From Psychroflexus salis (GTDB taxonomy: Bacteria; Bacteroidota; Bacteroidia; Flavobacteriales; Flavobacteriaceae), in assembly GCF_014640175.1 (NCBI RefSeq), contig NZ_BMGL01000010.1:1-64000 (forward strand): DNA of 64,000 bases. The letters are read 5' to 3'. Positions 1 to 8,560 of this stretch are shown here, one piece after another. Below the pieces are notes generated by a model. The model was not told where the DNA came from. It did no database searches and worked only from the letters and a program-made list of their open reading frames with translations. A program made the position numbers and the translations under genes. Position 1 is the stretch's first letter. Each line of letters begins with the position of its first letter.

Positions 1-126
1 TAATAACTATTCACTAATAACTATTCACTAATAACTATTCACTAATAACTATTCACTAATAACTATTCACTAATAACTATTCACTAATAACTATTCACTA
101 ATAACTATTCACTAATAACTATTCAC
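1..126. repeat. Tandem repeat, 14-bp unit, nine exact copies
   Basis: Nine perfect head-to-tail copies of TAATAACTATTCAC fill the first 126 bases, followed by a degenerate tail rich in CATTCACTATTCA. The array starts at the window edge, so its true length is unknown. There are no unique spacers, so it is not a CRISPR. Perfect identity between copies suggests recent slippage or unequal exchange. No coding role is apparent; it lies downstream of the minus-strand DUF2237 gene. Confidence 0.95.
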
Positions 127-153
127 CATTCACTATTCAACAAGAACTCATTC

Positions 154-510
154 TCAAACAGCCCAAATTTTCAAGTCTTCTAAACTAACGTAATCTAAAA
201 CTTTTTCATGACAAGATTCTAGTTTGATGTGCAATCCATGTCCAGCTTCCTTACTTTTTAACCAAACACCCATGCAAACACACCACCAATCGCCAGGTTT
301 TAAACCCGGGAAATTCCATTGGGGTTTAGGTGTAATTAAATCGTTTCCACGCACTTTATTCCATGTTAAAAAACCTTCAGTTACTTGAGCAGCAATAATA
401 TGCAAACCATTATCTTGTGAGACATAACTACAAAAACCGTCTCGTAAAACTCCTGTCATTGGATCGGTGGAACATGATTTTAGTGTTGTTCCTAATACAT
501 TTTTTTGCAT
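154..510 (-). CDS. DUF2237 family protein
   Basis: This 118-residue protein matches the DUF2237 family over its whole length. Visible family hallmarks are NVLG near the start, C13, the RDGFC stretch (23-27), GNDL (55-58), FPGLKPGDWWCVC (67-79) and a C-terminal V-S-L-E-D-L segment. No enzymatic activity is established for the family. It is small, soluble and has no signal peptide, so it is presumably cytosolic. It stands alone on the minus strand, divergent from the pdxH gene, with the 14-bp minisatellite just beyond its 3' end. The family call is secure; the function is unknown. Confidence 0.9.
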   Translation of the reverse strand: MQKNVLGTTLKSCSTDPMTGVLRDGFCSYVSQDNGLHIIAAQVTEGFLTWNKVRGNDLITPKPQWNFPGLKPGDWWCVCMGVWLKSKEAGHGLHIKLESCHEKVLDYVSLEDLKIWAV

Positions 511-654
511 CTTTTTTTTACAAAGTAAATAGTTTACTCCGAGAGCAATTCCTTTTTATGAATATTTTGTCAAGGCTAAACTAGCTTTAATCTTCAAAAA
601 CATTTTCACAAAAGCTTAATCAAAATCAAGTGAAAATCTCTTAAATTGCGTAAC

Positions 655-1302
655 ATGAAACAGGACTTACACAATTACCGAAAAATTTACGAAAAGGCAG
701 AATTAATTCGAGAAAATTTGGATGAGAATCCATTGATGCAATTCAGAAAATGGTTTTATGACGTAGATGAAGCCGGTGGAATTGATGAAGCCAATGCCAT
801 GAGTGTTTCTAGTATTGGTGAAGACGGCTTTCCTAAAACTAGGGTAGTTTTACTAAAATCTTACGACGAAAATGGATTTGTGTTTTATACCAATTACGAA
901 AGTGAAAAAGGCAAAGCTATTTTAGCCAATCCCAAAGTTTGTTTATCTTTTTTTTGGGCTAATACCGAGCGGCAAGTCATTATAAAAGGCAAAGCTAAGA
1001 AAGTTCCCGATCAGGTTTCTGACAATTATTTTTCTTCGCGACCTTTAGGAAGTCAATTAGGTGCGATGGCTTCCAACCAAAGTAATGTAATAGAAAATCG
1101 TTCAATATTAGAAAACAACCTAAAAAAATTAGAAGAAACGTATAAAAATGAAACTCCAGAACGACCTAAAAACTGGGGCGGATTTGTGGTTAAACCACTA
1201 TCTATTGAATTTTGGCAAGGTAGGCCAAACCGTTTACACGATCGGTTTTTGTACACGCTAACACCCGATTTATATTGGAAAATTGAACGTTTAGCTCCTT
1301 AA
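655..1302 (+). CDS. pdxH: Pyridoxamine 5'-phosphate oxidase
   Basis: The product oxidises pyridoxamine or pyridoxine 5'-phosphate to pyridoxal 5'-phosphate with FMN and O2, the final and salvage step of vitamin B6 metabolism in the cytosol. Family landmarks are the KTRVVLLK flavin-binding strand, the SRPLGSQLGAMAS segment, the C-terminal EFWQGRPNRLHDR substrate motif and the invariant terminal ERLAP. I chose the ATG at 655 (215 aa); an in-frame TTG three codons upstream adds nothing conserved. The next gene begins 3 bp after the stop, so it probably heads a transcript with the polyphosphate genes. PLP enzymes in this window (rocD, kynU) depend on its product. Confidence 0.96.
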   Translation: MKQDLHNYRKIYEKAELIRENLDENPLMQFRKWFYDVDEAGGIDEANAMSVSSIGEDGFPKTRVVLLKSYDENGFVFYTNYESEKGKAILANPKVCLSFFWANTERQVIIKGKAKKVPDQVSDNYFSSRPLGSQLGAMASNQSNVIENRSILENNLKKLEETYKNETPERPKNWGGFVVKPLSIEFWQGRPNRLHDRFLYTLTPDLYWKIERLAP

Positions 1303-1305
1303 TTT

Positions 1306-1797
1306 ATGAAACGACTTATTTTACTTCGACATGGTAAATCGGCATGGGACAATAATCTACCTGACAAAAAAAGACCTTTAAAATCAAGAGCTTTTGAAGA
1401 TGTGGAGCAAGTTGCAAATGCATTTCAGAACGAAAACAACTATTTTTTTACAATGTATAGCAGTCCTGCAATCCGTGCGCAAACCACTGCCAAACTCTTT
1501 GCTGAAAAATTAAAAGATAGGGTAGAAGCCTTTCATATTAAAGAAGAATTTTACACTTTTGATGCAAGTGAAGTTGTACAACTTGTGTTAAATTTGCCTG
1601 ATGCTTCCGACAATATTTTACTTGTTGGTCATAATCCAGCTTATACGCAATTGATTAATTACTTTTGTGAAGATGCTAGCATCGACAATTTACCAACCAC
1701 AGGCTTAGTTGAGCTTCAATTTAAAGCTAAAAATTGGAATACGATTAAAAATGCAAAATTGAGCTTATCTATTTTTCCTAAAAATTTACGCGATTAA
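1306..1797 (+). CDS. SixA-like histidine phosphatase
   Basis: A 163-residue histidine-phosphatase-superfamily protein of the short SixA type. The catalytic RHG triplet is at residues 8-10 (LILLRHGKSAWDN), the second arginine is in SSPAIRAQT (R57) and the second catalytic histidine is in LLVGHNP (H109). E. coli SixA dephosphorylates phosphohistidine on signalling or PTS proteins; the substrate here is unknown. It sits 3 bp after pdxH and overlaps ppk1 by one base (TAATG), implying translational coupling to polyphosphate kinase. Because PPK1 is itself a phosphohistidine enzyme, a role connected to it is tempting but unproven. Confidence 0.85.
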   Translation: MKRLILLRHGKSAWDNNLPDKKRPLKSRAFEDVEQVANAFQNENNYFFTMYSSPAIRAQTTAKLFAEKLKDRVEAFHIKEEFYTFDASEVVQLVLNLPDASDNILLVGHNPAYTQLINYFCEDASIDNLPTTGLVELQFKAKNWNTIKNAKLSLSIFPKNLRD

Positions 1798-3857
1798 TGA
1801 ACAAACAAAACAAGTACATCAATAGAGAATTAAGTTGGTTGCAATTTAACGAACGTGTTTTGCAAGAAGCCGAAGATACAAGCGTTCCTTTGATTGAACG
1901 ACTTCGATTTTTAGGAATTTTTTCTAATAATTTAGATGAATTTTTTCGGGTTCGCTATGCTGCTATCAAACGCATTGAGAATAGTACAGATGGAAAAGGA
2001 AAAAGATTACTCGGTGGTATTAGTCCAAGTAGATTGCTAAAAGAAATTACCCAAATTGTAATTAAACAACAAGCCGACAGTTTAGAAATTTTAAGTAAAA
2101 TTCAGCATCAGCTAAAAGATCATGATATCTACATTATAAAAGAAGATGAAGTTGATGAAACCCAAGCTCAATTTTTACGCGATTATTTTCTGCAAAAAGT
2201 AAGCCCAGCCTTAGTTACGATTATGTTGAATGATTTAGACGATGTACCTAAATTAAAAGATTCTGCTGCTTACCTAAGTGTAAAAATGATTCAAAAAAAA
2301 GGTAAAAAATTTGAAAATAGATACATTCTCATTGAAATTCCTTCAAGCGTAAATCGCTTTGTGGTTATTCCTTCAGAAAATTCAAAAAAATACATTATAC
2401 TTTTAGACGATTTAATTCGCTTTAACTTAGATAGCATTTTTAATATTTTTAATTATGAGAGCATTTCGGCACACATGATTAAAATTACTAGAGATGCCCA
2501 ATTAGATTTAGAAGGCGATTTCAATAAAAGTTATATTGAAAAAATAATGGAAGGTGTAAAAGATCGGGTAGATGGCGACCCAGTTCGTTTTGTATACGAT
2601 AGTACAATCGATCAAGATACCTTAGATTTTATGCTGGAAAAAATGCAAATTGAAAATGAAGATAGCATTATTCCAGGTGGTAGGTACCACAATCGTCGAG
2701 ATTACATGAAATTTCCCGATTTAGGCTCTAAGCATTTATTGTACGAAAAAATAAATCCACTTCCTATTGAAGGTTTAAGTTTACAGGGGAGTTTGCTGCG
2801 CAGTATCGAGCAAAAAGATTATTTATTGTACGCGCCCTACCAAACTTTCTCATACGTAGTAAAGTTTTTAAGAGAAGCCGCTTTAGACCCAAAAGTGAAA
2901 TTTATAGGCATAACTATTTATCGCTTAGCCGAAGTTTCTCACATTGCTAGTTCATTAATAAATGCGGCTAAAAATGGTAAGAAGGTAGTAGTTTCTATTG
3001 AGTTGCAAGCCCGTTTTGACGAAGCTAATAATATTAAATATGCTGAGCGTATGCAGCGAGAAGGTATTCATTTAATTTTTGGAGTTACAGGCTTAAAAGT
3101 GCATGCAAAAGCTTGCTTCATTGAACGATTAGAAAATGAAAAAGTAAAACGTTATGGTTTTATTAGTACAGGGAATTTTAACGAAAATACCGCTAAGATT
3201 TATACCGATTATACCTTATTTACAGCTGATCAAGGAATTTTAAAAGACATAAAAAAAGTATTTGAGTTTTTTGAAGTCAATTATAAAGTAAAAAAATACA
3301 AGCATTTAATAGTTAGTCCGCATTACACTAGAGAGCGATTTGAAGAAATGATAGATTATGAAATCGATAACCATAAAAATGGCAAACCAGCGGGAATTAA
3401 ATTTAAAGTGAATTCACTTTCAGACTATTTAATGATTGATAAATTATATGAAGCTAGTAGAGCAGGTTTAGCGATTCAATTGATTATACGTGGAATTAAT
3501 TGTTTAATTCCTGGAGTGAAAGGAATGAGCGAAAATATTGAAGCTATCAGCGTAGTTGATAAATTTTTAGAACACCCTAGATTGTATATTTTTGAAAATG
3601 CAGGTAATCCTAAAATTTTTATTTCTTCTGCCGATTTAATGACTCGAAATTTAGATCATCGTGTAGAAATTAGCTGCCCTATTTACGATAAGGATATTAA
3701 ACAACAACTTTTAGACACCTTCGATATTTGCTGGAATGAAAATATAAAAGCTAGAGATTTTTCAAAAGGAAAAAACACTTATAAAAAAATCAAAGGAAAA
3801 GAAGTAAGAAGCCAATTTGCTACCTACGATTATTATTTACAAAAACAAAACACCTAA
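1797..3857 (+). CDS. ppk1: Polyphosphate kinase 1
   Basis: PPK1 reversibly makes inorganic polyphosphate from ATP. At 686 aa the protein has the usual length. The N-terminal domain begins with NRELSWLQFNERVLQEA; the catalytic phospholipase-D-like half carries VSIELQARFDEANN and GLKVHAKACF, where His436 corresponds to the autophosphorylated histidine (E. coli H435). The second conserved histidine is in NLDHRVEIS near the C-terminus. The start codon overlaps the sixA-like stop, and the ppx gene follows 7 bp later, so synthesis and hydrolysis of polyphosphate are encoded together, as in many bacteria. No unusual features. Confidence 0.98.
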   Translation: MNKQNKYINRELSWLQFNERVLQEAEDTSVPLIERLRFLGIFSNNLDEFFRVRYAAIKRIENSTDGKGKRLLGGISPSRLLKEITQIVIKQQADSLEILSKIQHQLKDHDIYIIKEDEVDETQAQFLRDYFLQKVSPALVTIMLNDLDDVPKLKDSAAYLSVKMIQKKGKKFENRYILIEIPSSVNRFVVIPSENSKKYIILLDDLIRFNLDSIFNIFNYESISAHMIKITRDAQLDLEGDFNKSYIEKIMEGVKDRVDGDPVRFVYDSTIDQDTLDFMLEKMQIENEDSIIPGGRYHNRRDYMKFPDLGSKHLLYEKINPLPIEGLSLQGSLLRSIEQKDYLLYAPYQTFSYVVKFLREAALDPKVKFIGITIYRLAEVSHIASSLINAAKNGKKVVVSIELQARFDEANNIKYAERMQREGIHLIFGVTGLKVHAKACFIERLENEKVKRYGFISTGNFNENTAKIYTDYTLFTADQGILKDIKKVFEFFEVNYKVKKYKHLIVSPHYTRERFEEMIDYEIDNHKNGKPAGIKFKVNSLSDYLMIDKLYEASRAGLAIQLIIRGINCLIPGVKGMSENIEAISVVDKFLEHPRLYIFENAGNPKIFISSADLMTRNLDHRVEISCPIYDKDIKQQLLDTFDICWNENIKARDFSKGKNTYKKIKGKEVRSQFATYDYYLQKQNT

Positions 3858-3864
3858 TATTTCT

Positions 3865-4758
3865 ATGCTTAAAATTGAAAAATACGCTGCTATAGATATT
3901 GGTTCGAACGCCATAAGGTTGTTAATTTCTACTGTAACCACTCCAGAAAATAAACCAACTCTTTTTAAAAAAACATCCTTAGTTCGTATTCCTATACGTT
4001 TAGGCTCAGATGTTTTTGTAGACAAGGTTATTTCAGAAAGCAATTATAAACGAATGTTGAAGGCTATGCAATCGTATAAGTCGCTAATGGAATTGCATCA
4101 AATTACAAAGTATCGAGCTTGTGCAACTTCTGCAATGCGCGATGCAGAAAATGGAGCCCAACTAGCTGAAGAAATTTTAGCCAAAACAGGAATCAATATT
4201 GAAATTATTAACGGCGATGATGAAGCTGCTATTATTGCTGCAACAGATTTACACGACTTAATTAACACAGAATCTACTTACTTGTATGTAGATGTAGGTG
4301 GTGGAAGTACAGAGCTGACTATTTATCATAAAGGAAAAACGCATACATCTAAATCTTTTAAAATTGGAACCGTACGCTTACTGAATAACCTAGTTTCAGA
4401 AGAAGATTGGCAAAGTTTTGAAGCTTGGATTAAGACCAATACCAAGGATTTTTCATCCATTCAATTAATAGGTTCTGGTGGAAACATCAACAACATTTTT
4501 AAAAACAGTGGTAAAAAAATGGGTAAACCTTTGTCTTATTTTTATTTAAGCTCGTATTACCAATTATTAAATTCACTAACCTACGAAGAGCGCATAGTTC
4601 AATTAGGCTTAAATCAAGACCGTGCCGATGTAATTATTCCTGCAACCAAAATTTATTTAACTGCCATGAAATTTAGCAAAGCTAAAAATGTATATGTACC
4701 TAAAATTGGCTTGGTTGATGGCATTGTAAAATCGCTTTATCAAGCAGATGCAAATTAA
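3865..4758 (+). CDS. ppx: Exopolyphosphatase / Ppx-GppA family phosphatase
   Basis: A 297-residue member of the Ppx/GppA family in the sugar kinase/Hsp70/actin fold. Phosphate-binding motif 1 is AAIDIGSNAIRLLI near the N-terminus and motif 2 is YVDVGGGSTELTI in the middle. It is short compared with E. coli Ppx (about 510 aa), lacking the C-terminal HD-like domain, which is usual for the short Bacteroidota form. I start it at ATG 3865; a longer in-frame reading from 3817 would run back into ppk1. Adjacency to ppk1 favours exopolyphosphatase over pppGpp phosphatase, but the sequence alone cannot decide between them. Confidence 0.93.
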   Translation: MLKIEKYAAIDIGSNAIRLLISTVTTPENKPTLFKKTSLVRIPIRLGSDVFVDKVISESNYKRMLKAMQSYKSLMELHQITKYRACATSAMRDAENGAQLAEEILAKTGINIEIINGDDEAAIIAATDLHDLINTESTYLYVDVGGGSTELTIYHKGKTHTSKSFKIGTVRLLNNLVSEEDWQSFEAWIKTNTKDFSSIQLIGSGGNINNIFKNSGKKMGKPLSYFYLSSYYQLLNSLTYEERIVQLGLNQDRADVIIPATKIYLTAMKFSKAKNVYVPKIGLVDGIVKSLYQADAN

Positions 4759-4828
4759 ATTTAGTTGCTTGATTGTATGAAATTTAAAATTTCGGAGTAG
4801 AACATAAAATCAAAACCACCCATCAAAA

Positions 4829-4953
4829 CTGTCATTCCGCGTAGCGACGCGAAATCTTATAAATTCAACCTAAATGTAGAATCGAACTTGATTTGCGTTT
4901 TCATAACACGAGACTCCGCATCAATTTCTTTTGGGAATTTTGCGGAGTGACAG
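4829..4953. repeat. MITE/REP-like palindromic intergenic element
   Basis: The element is bounded by CTGTCATTCCGC (4829-4840) and GCGGAGTGACAG (4942-4953), which are inverted repeats matching at 11 of 12 positions. Inside, ACTCCGCA (4913-4920) pairs with TGCGGAGT (4941-4948) and a small GC-rich hairpin follows the left end. It lies between the convergent ppx and DMT-transporter genes. The size and design resemble non-autonomous palindromic elements scattered through flavobacterial genomes; it may also act as a bidirectional terminator. No transposase is nearby. Confidence 0.6.
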
Positions 4954-4974
4954 GTCTAATATAATTCATTATTG

Positions 4975-5865
4975 TTATGCAACAATCAGGTCTGAAGTAA
5001 AATAAATAAGAGCAATACTAGCAACTGCAACTGCAATTCCAATCCAATTCTTAACTGTAAGCTTTTCCTTAAAAAATACTATACCTAGTAAAGTTGACAA
5101 CACGACAATGCTAACATTATTAACTACGAACAAAAGTGAAGATGGAAAAACTTCACTTTTTAAAGCAGAAATAAAAAAGAAAATAGAGTAAAAATTAGGA
5201 ATACCAAGAGCTATTCCGCCTAAAATTTCCTTGAACTGGAAACGATCACTAGATTTAGCTTTCAAACTTTTAAAAAACCAAAACAAGAAACCAAAACAGG
5301 CCGCAAAAAAGAAAATAACTAACGAAAAATTTCCAACATCTGTATGGCTAACATAATCCTGTTCTAAAAATTTAATACTAGTTTCGATTATTCCGCTTCC
5401 AAAAAAGACTAAAAATGGAAGTAAAACACTAAATAAACCCAATTTAATATTGGTTTTCTTTTTTATGGAAACCAGTAAAACAGCAACAAGTGCCAGAGCT
5501 ATTCCAGCAATTTTATAATGGTTAAGCGGCTCATTGTAATACCAAATTACAAAAAGAACAGGAATTGCCACACTCATTTTACTAGCTACAGAAACCACAG
5601 ACATTCCTAATTCTTGTGTGGTTTTTACCATTAAACTGAATACCACAATAAAAAGGAAGCCTAAAATTAAACTTCCATAAAACCATTCTTTCTCAAAAAT
5701 GCGATGAAGTTGAAATTCATTAGAATGGGTTCCCAAACCAATTAAAAATGCAGTGATGTAATTAAAAATTAGCGCATGTAAAGTTTTTACTTGAAATTTA
5801 CCTAAAAGTTTAAAAACAAGGTAAATTAAGCTTGATGAAAGTATGCTGAGTGCTAAGTAAATCAA
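4975..5865 (-). CDS. EamA/DMT-family transporter
   Basis: A 296-residue, very hydrophobic protein with about ten predicted membrane helices arranged as two EamA-like halves, typical of the drug/metabolite transporter superfamily in the inner membrane. The substrate cannot be read from the sequence; family members export amino acids, nucleobases or drugs. Conserved-looking segments are the small-residue-rich helix around SVASKMSVAIPV and the C-terminal helix following FFKEKLTVKNWIGIAV. The HAD phosphatase gene ends 6 bp upstream of its start, so ribD, HAD and this transporter may be one transcript, though a riboflavin link is only conjecture. Confidence 0.85.
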   Translation of the reverse strand: MIYLALSILSSSLIYLVFKLLGKFQVKTLHALIFNYITAFLIGLGTHSNEFQLHRIFEKEWFYGSLILGFLFIVVFSLMVKTTQELGMSVVSVASKMSVAIPVLFVIWYYNEPLNHYKIAGIALALVAVLLVSIKKKTNIKLGLFSVLLPFLVFFGSGIIETSIKFLEQDYVSHTDVGNFSLVIFFFAACFGFLFWFFKSLKAKSSDRFQFKEILGGIALGIPNFYSIFFFISALKSEVFPSSLLFVVNNVSIVVLSTLLGIVFFKEKLTVKNWIGIAVAVASIALIYFTSDLIVA

Positions 5866-5871
5866 AAGAAA

Positions 5872-6480
5872 TTAAATTAAGTGCCAATTTACATTAAATA
5901 AATCTACTACATCTTGCTCGCCAGTTTTAAGATGCCATGTTTTAAATCCAAGTTTAGCTGCAGCTTCGGTATTGGCTTTGGTATCGTCTACAAACAGAAT
6001 TTCTTCTGGTTTTCTTAAATGATTATTCAGAATGAACTTGTAAATAGCTTCATCTGGCTTGCGTAATTCAATTTCATGCGAAAGATAAAATGCATCAAAG
6101 CAGGCCTTAAATTCAGAAAAAACAGCAATATTTTCTTCAACCCATTGAATGTGTAATTCATTAGTATTGCTTAATAAAATCAATTCAAATTGATTATCGG
6201 CAGCTAAGTTTTTTATAAATTCTAATTTATGTGTTGGGAAATCGACTAAAATAGAATTCCAAGCATGTATAAAATCCAATTCACTTAATTGTGGAAATTT
6301 TTCGGTATAGTATGCAATAAAATCTTTAGTTGGAAGTAAGCCCATTTCATAAGCTTCATTTTTAATGAGCATTTCCTTGTTAAATTCAGTTATTCCGAAG
6401 CGTTTAAGATGTGTTTGCGTAGCAAACTTATCTAAGGTTAAAAAAACGTCTCCAAAATCGAACAATAAGGTTTTAATCAT
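5872..6480 (-). CDS. HAD-superfamily (IA, YihX-like) phosphatase
   Basis: A 202-residue HAD hydrolase. Motif I is FDFGDV with nucleophile D8; the usual second aspartate (D+2) is glycine, as in the YihX subgroup (DLGNV). Motif II is LLSNTNE, motif III the lysine in ELRKPDEAI and motif IV FVDDTKAN. A helical cap lies between motifs I and II. The gene overlaps ribD by 8 bp. HAD enzymes perform the missing 5-amino-6-ribitylaminouracil-phosphate dephosphorylation of riboflavin synthesis in other bacteria, so overlap with ribD makes that an attractive but unproven role. General sugar phosphatase activity is the alternative. Confidence 0.88.
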   Translation of the reverse strand: MIKTLLFDFGDVFLTLDKFATQTHLKRFGITEFNKEMLIKNEAYEMGLLPTKDFIAYYTEKFPQLSELDFIHAWNSILVDFPTHKLEFIKNLAADNQFELILLSNTNELHIQWVEENIAVFSEFKACFDAFYLSHEIELRKPDEAIYKFILNNHLRKPEEILFVDDTKANTEAAAKLGFKTWHLKTGEQDVVDLFNVNWHLI

Positions 6481-7534
6481 TTCTATATATTTTTAGTTGG
6501 TCTTGATTTATTTTTTTTTCTTCTATAAGTTTGCTTTTGGGTAAAGTAGGCGCAGGAGTTCCTTTTTGAAAAACGCTTTTTCCGATAAAAACTCGCGCTT
6601 CATCCCACAATTGAGCTTCAATAAATTGATGTAATGTAAAAGCACCACCTTCTACGATTAAAGATTGTATTTCGTGTTTATAGGCAATTTGCATAAGTTG
6701 ATGCAAGACATTACTTTTAAAATCTATAGCTTCACTAACAACGTGATGAAGAGTCGTTTTTTGTTGTATTTGTTGATCGTGAATCCAAATGCATTTTCCT
6801 TCAATTTGAAAAACCTTTGCATTGGATTTCAATTTTAAATTTGGGTCAACAATTATTCGTGTTGGATTATTTCCTTTCCATAATCGTGTGGTTAAACTCG
6901 GACTGTCGGCTAAAACTGTATTTGCACCGACTAAAATTCCTTGTTCTTGGCTACGCCATAGGTGCACCAATTGTTTAGATTGCTTGTCTGTAATCCACAC
7001 TGGAGCTGGTTTTTCTGGTTTTTCAGGAAAAAGATACGGACTTAAAAATCCATCTTGCGAAGCTGCCCATTTTAAAATGATGTAAGGTCTTTTTTGTAAA
7101 TGATAGGTCAAAAAGCGTTGGTTAAGTACTTTACATTCATTTTCTAAAACGCCAACCTGAACTTGACAGCCAGCATCTACTAACTTTTTGATTCCACGAC
7201 CAGCTACTTTCTCAAAAGGATCGAGCATCCCAATGACCACTTTTTTGATTCCTTTTGCAATAATTAAATCGCTACAAGGTGGTGTTTTTCCAAAATGACT
7301 GCAAGGTTCAAGATTTACATAGATGGTAGCATCTTTTAAAAGTTTTTCATTTTTAACTTGAGTAATGGCATTTACTTCGGCATGGGCTTTGCCTGCTTGC
7401 TGATGCCAACCTTCGCCAATAATTTTATTTTCGTGAACAACAACTGCACCAACCAAGGGATTTGGATAGGTGTTGCCTAGTCCATTTTCGGCTAATTCTA
7501 AGCAGCGTTTTATGTATTTTTCGTTTATATTCAC
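6473..7534 (-). CDS. ribD: Riboflavin biosynthesis deaminase/reductase RibD
   Basis: Bifunctional cytosolic enzyme for the second and third steps of riboflavin synthesis: deamination of the diaminopyrimidinone phosphate, then NADPH reduction of the ribosyl chain. The N-terminal deaminase has the zinc site HAE (H51, E53) plus C78 and C87 in EPCSHFGKTPPC. The C-terminal reductase domain (about 146-353) contains ILKWAASQDG, WITDKQSKQLVHLWR and the VEGGAFTLHQF motif. The length of 353 aa is standard. It is divergent from a GNAT gene with only 27 bp between the starts, and overlaps the downstream HAD gene. No other rib genes lie in the window. Confidence 0.97.
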   Translation of the reverse strand: MNINEKYIKRCLELAENGLGNTYPNPLVGAVVVHENKIIGEGWHQQAGKAHAEVNAITQVKNEKLLKDATIYVNLEPCSHFGKTPPCSDLIIAKGIKKVVIGMLDPFEKVAGRGIKKLVDAGCQVQVGVLENECKVLNQRFLTYHLQKRPYIILKWAASQDGFLSPYLFPEKPEKPAPVWITDKQSKQLVHLWRSQEQGILVGANTVLADSPSLTTRLWKGNNPTRIIVDPNLKLKSNAKVFQIEGKCIWIHDQQIQQKTTLHHVVSEAIDFKSNVLHQLMQIAYKHEIQSLIVEGGAFTLHQFIEAQLWDEARVFIGKSVFQKGTPAPTLPKSKLIEEKKINQDQLKIYRND

Positions 7535-7561
7535 GCCCGCAAAAATAGCATTATAAAATAA

Positions 7562-8047
7562 ATGAATTCTATAAAAATCCGTTCAATTCAGGAAGAAGAT
7601 AATCCAATTGTAGCTCGATTAATACGTGAAGTTTTATTAGGGCTTGGCGTTCCTAAAGTAGGCACAGCTTATGCCGATCCAAGCCTAGATTGCTTAAATA
7701 AAGATTATCAAGATAATAGAAGTAATTATTATCTATTTGAAATCAATTCTAAAACAGTTGGTGGTGCAGGAATTGCTCCTTTATCTGCTGAAGATTCTGA
7801 GATTTGTGAGCTTCAGAAAATGTATTTTCTAGATGAAGCAAGAGGCAAAGGTTGGGGACAGATGATGATGGACCAATGCTTAAATTTTGCTAAAGAAAAT
7901 AATTTTAAAGCAGTTTATATTGAAACCTTGCCTAGCATGAAAGCGGCGCAAAAATTATATGTAAAAAACGGATTTGAATATATAAATTACCGACTAGGAA
8001 ACACAGGACATTTTTCTTGTACGGTCTGGATGCTGAAGAAGTTTTAA
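7562..8047 (+). CDS. GNAT-family N-acetyltransferase
   Basis: A 161-residue single-domain GNAT protein. The acetyl-CoA pyrophosphate-binding loop is RGKGWG (94-99), preceded by the beta-4 strand CELQKMYFLDEA, and the C-terminal half contains KLYVKNGFEY, the usual motif B region. The acceptor substrate is not predictable. It is transcribed divergently from ribD from a 27-bp gap, so the promoters must overlap the neighbouring 5' ends. There is no signal peptide. Confidence 0.9.
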   Translation: MNSIKIRSIQEEDNPIVARLIREVLLGLGVPKVGTAYADPSLDCLNKDYQDNRSNYYLFEINSKTVGGAGIAPLSAEDSEICELQKMYFLDEARGKGWGQMMMDQCLNFAKENNFKAVYIETLPSMKAAQKLYVKNGFEYINYRLGNTGHFSCTVWMLKKF

Positions 8048-8055
8048 TTTTTTAA

Positions 8056-8062
8056 TGTAACA
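8056..8062 (+). promoter_or_regulatory. TGTAACA box upstream of DUF4870 gene
   Basis: TGTAACATTTT lies 42 bp before the DUF4870 start codon. TGTAACA-type -35 sequences are typical of Bacteroidota ECF sigma promoters, and the same heptamer precedes both ECF sigma genes in this window. No clear CGTC-like -10 partner is visible here, so the assignment is tentative. Confidence 0.35.
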
Positions 8063-8103
8063 TTTTCACATGTTTTTCTACTTATATAACAAATGATAAT
8101 GGT

Positions 8104-8460
8104 ATGAACACAGTACATCAAGTACAACGAGAAGATAACCAATTACTTGTTATAACTCACGTTTTACAACTACTTACGTTTGTTACTGGCTTTGGCGGCT
8201 TAATAGTTCCGTTGGTCATTTGGTTGACTAAAAAAGACGAGATTATAGATTTGGATGAACACGGCAAGAAAATTGTCAACTTTCAACTTAGCATGATTGT
8301 ATACAGTATTGTAGCCATACCACTTTTGTTTATTTTAGTTGGATTTGTAATTTACTTTGCTATCGGCATATTAGCTCTGGTTTTTCCTATTGTTAATGCA
8401 GTTAACGCCAGTAATAATAAACCCATTTATTACCCATTAAGTATTCAGTTTGTAAAATAA
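8104..8460 (+). CDS. DUF4870 small membrane protein
   Basis: A 118-residue protein of the DUF4870 family (Tic20-like fold). It shows a short N-terminal amphipathic part, hydrophobic helices at about 17-40, 61-85 and 86-101, and the characteristic HGKKIVNFQLS stretch (53-63) before the second helix. Family members are inner-membrane proteins of unknown function, often linked to envelope stress. It is monocistronic, with a TGTAACA box upstream and a large hairpin immediately downstream. The start at 8104 directly follows AATGGT; there is no recognisable Shine-Dalgarno. Confidence 0.85.
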   Translation: MNTVHQVQREDNQLLVITHVLQLLTFVTGFGGLIVPLVIWLTKKDEIIDLDEHGKKIVNFQLSMIVYSIVAIPLLFILVGFVIYFAIGILALVFPIVNAVNASNNKPIYYPLSIQFVK

Positions 8461-8471
8461 TTAAGTATAAA

Positions 8472-8532
8472 AAACCCCAGCTTTTTTATAAAAATTATTC
8501 ATAGCGGAATAATGGATATAAAAGCTTGGTTT
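8472..8532. terminator. Large nested hairpin after DUF4870 gene
   Basis: An imperfect outer stem (AAACC..AGCTTTT against AAAAGCTTGGTTT) encloses a perfect 7-bp inner stem ATTATTC (8494-8500) / GAATAAT (8506-8512) with loop ATAGCG. It begins 12 bp after the DUF4870 stop and could terminate that transcript. It has no long T-run after it, so it may instead be a degenerate palindromic repeat. Confidence 0.45.
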
Positions 8533-8560
8533 ATTCAACCTAATCAATCATGAAAAGATT

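Noticed and set aside
1-126. Tandem array as a CRISPR
   Set aside because: Units are contiguous with no variable spacers, only 14 bp long, and no cas genes are present.
4829-4953. Insertion sequence
   Set aside because: Only about 125 bp with inverted ends and no transposase ORF; treated as a MITE/REP-like repeat.
6822-7085. 87-codon plus-strand ORF inside ribD
   Set aside because: It is antisense to a conserved enzyme and its translation matches nothing; a frame shadow.
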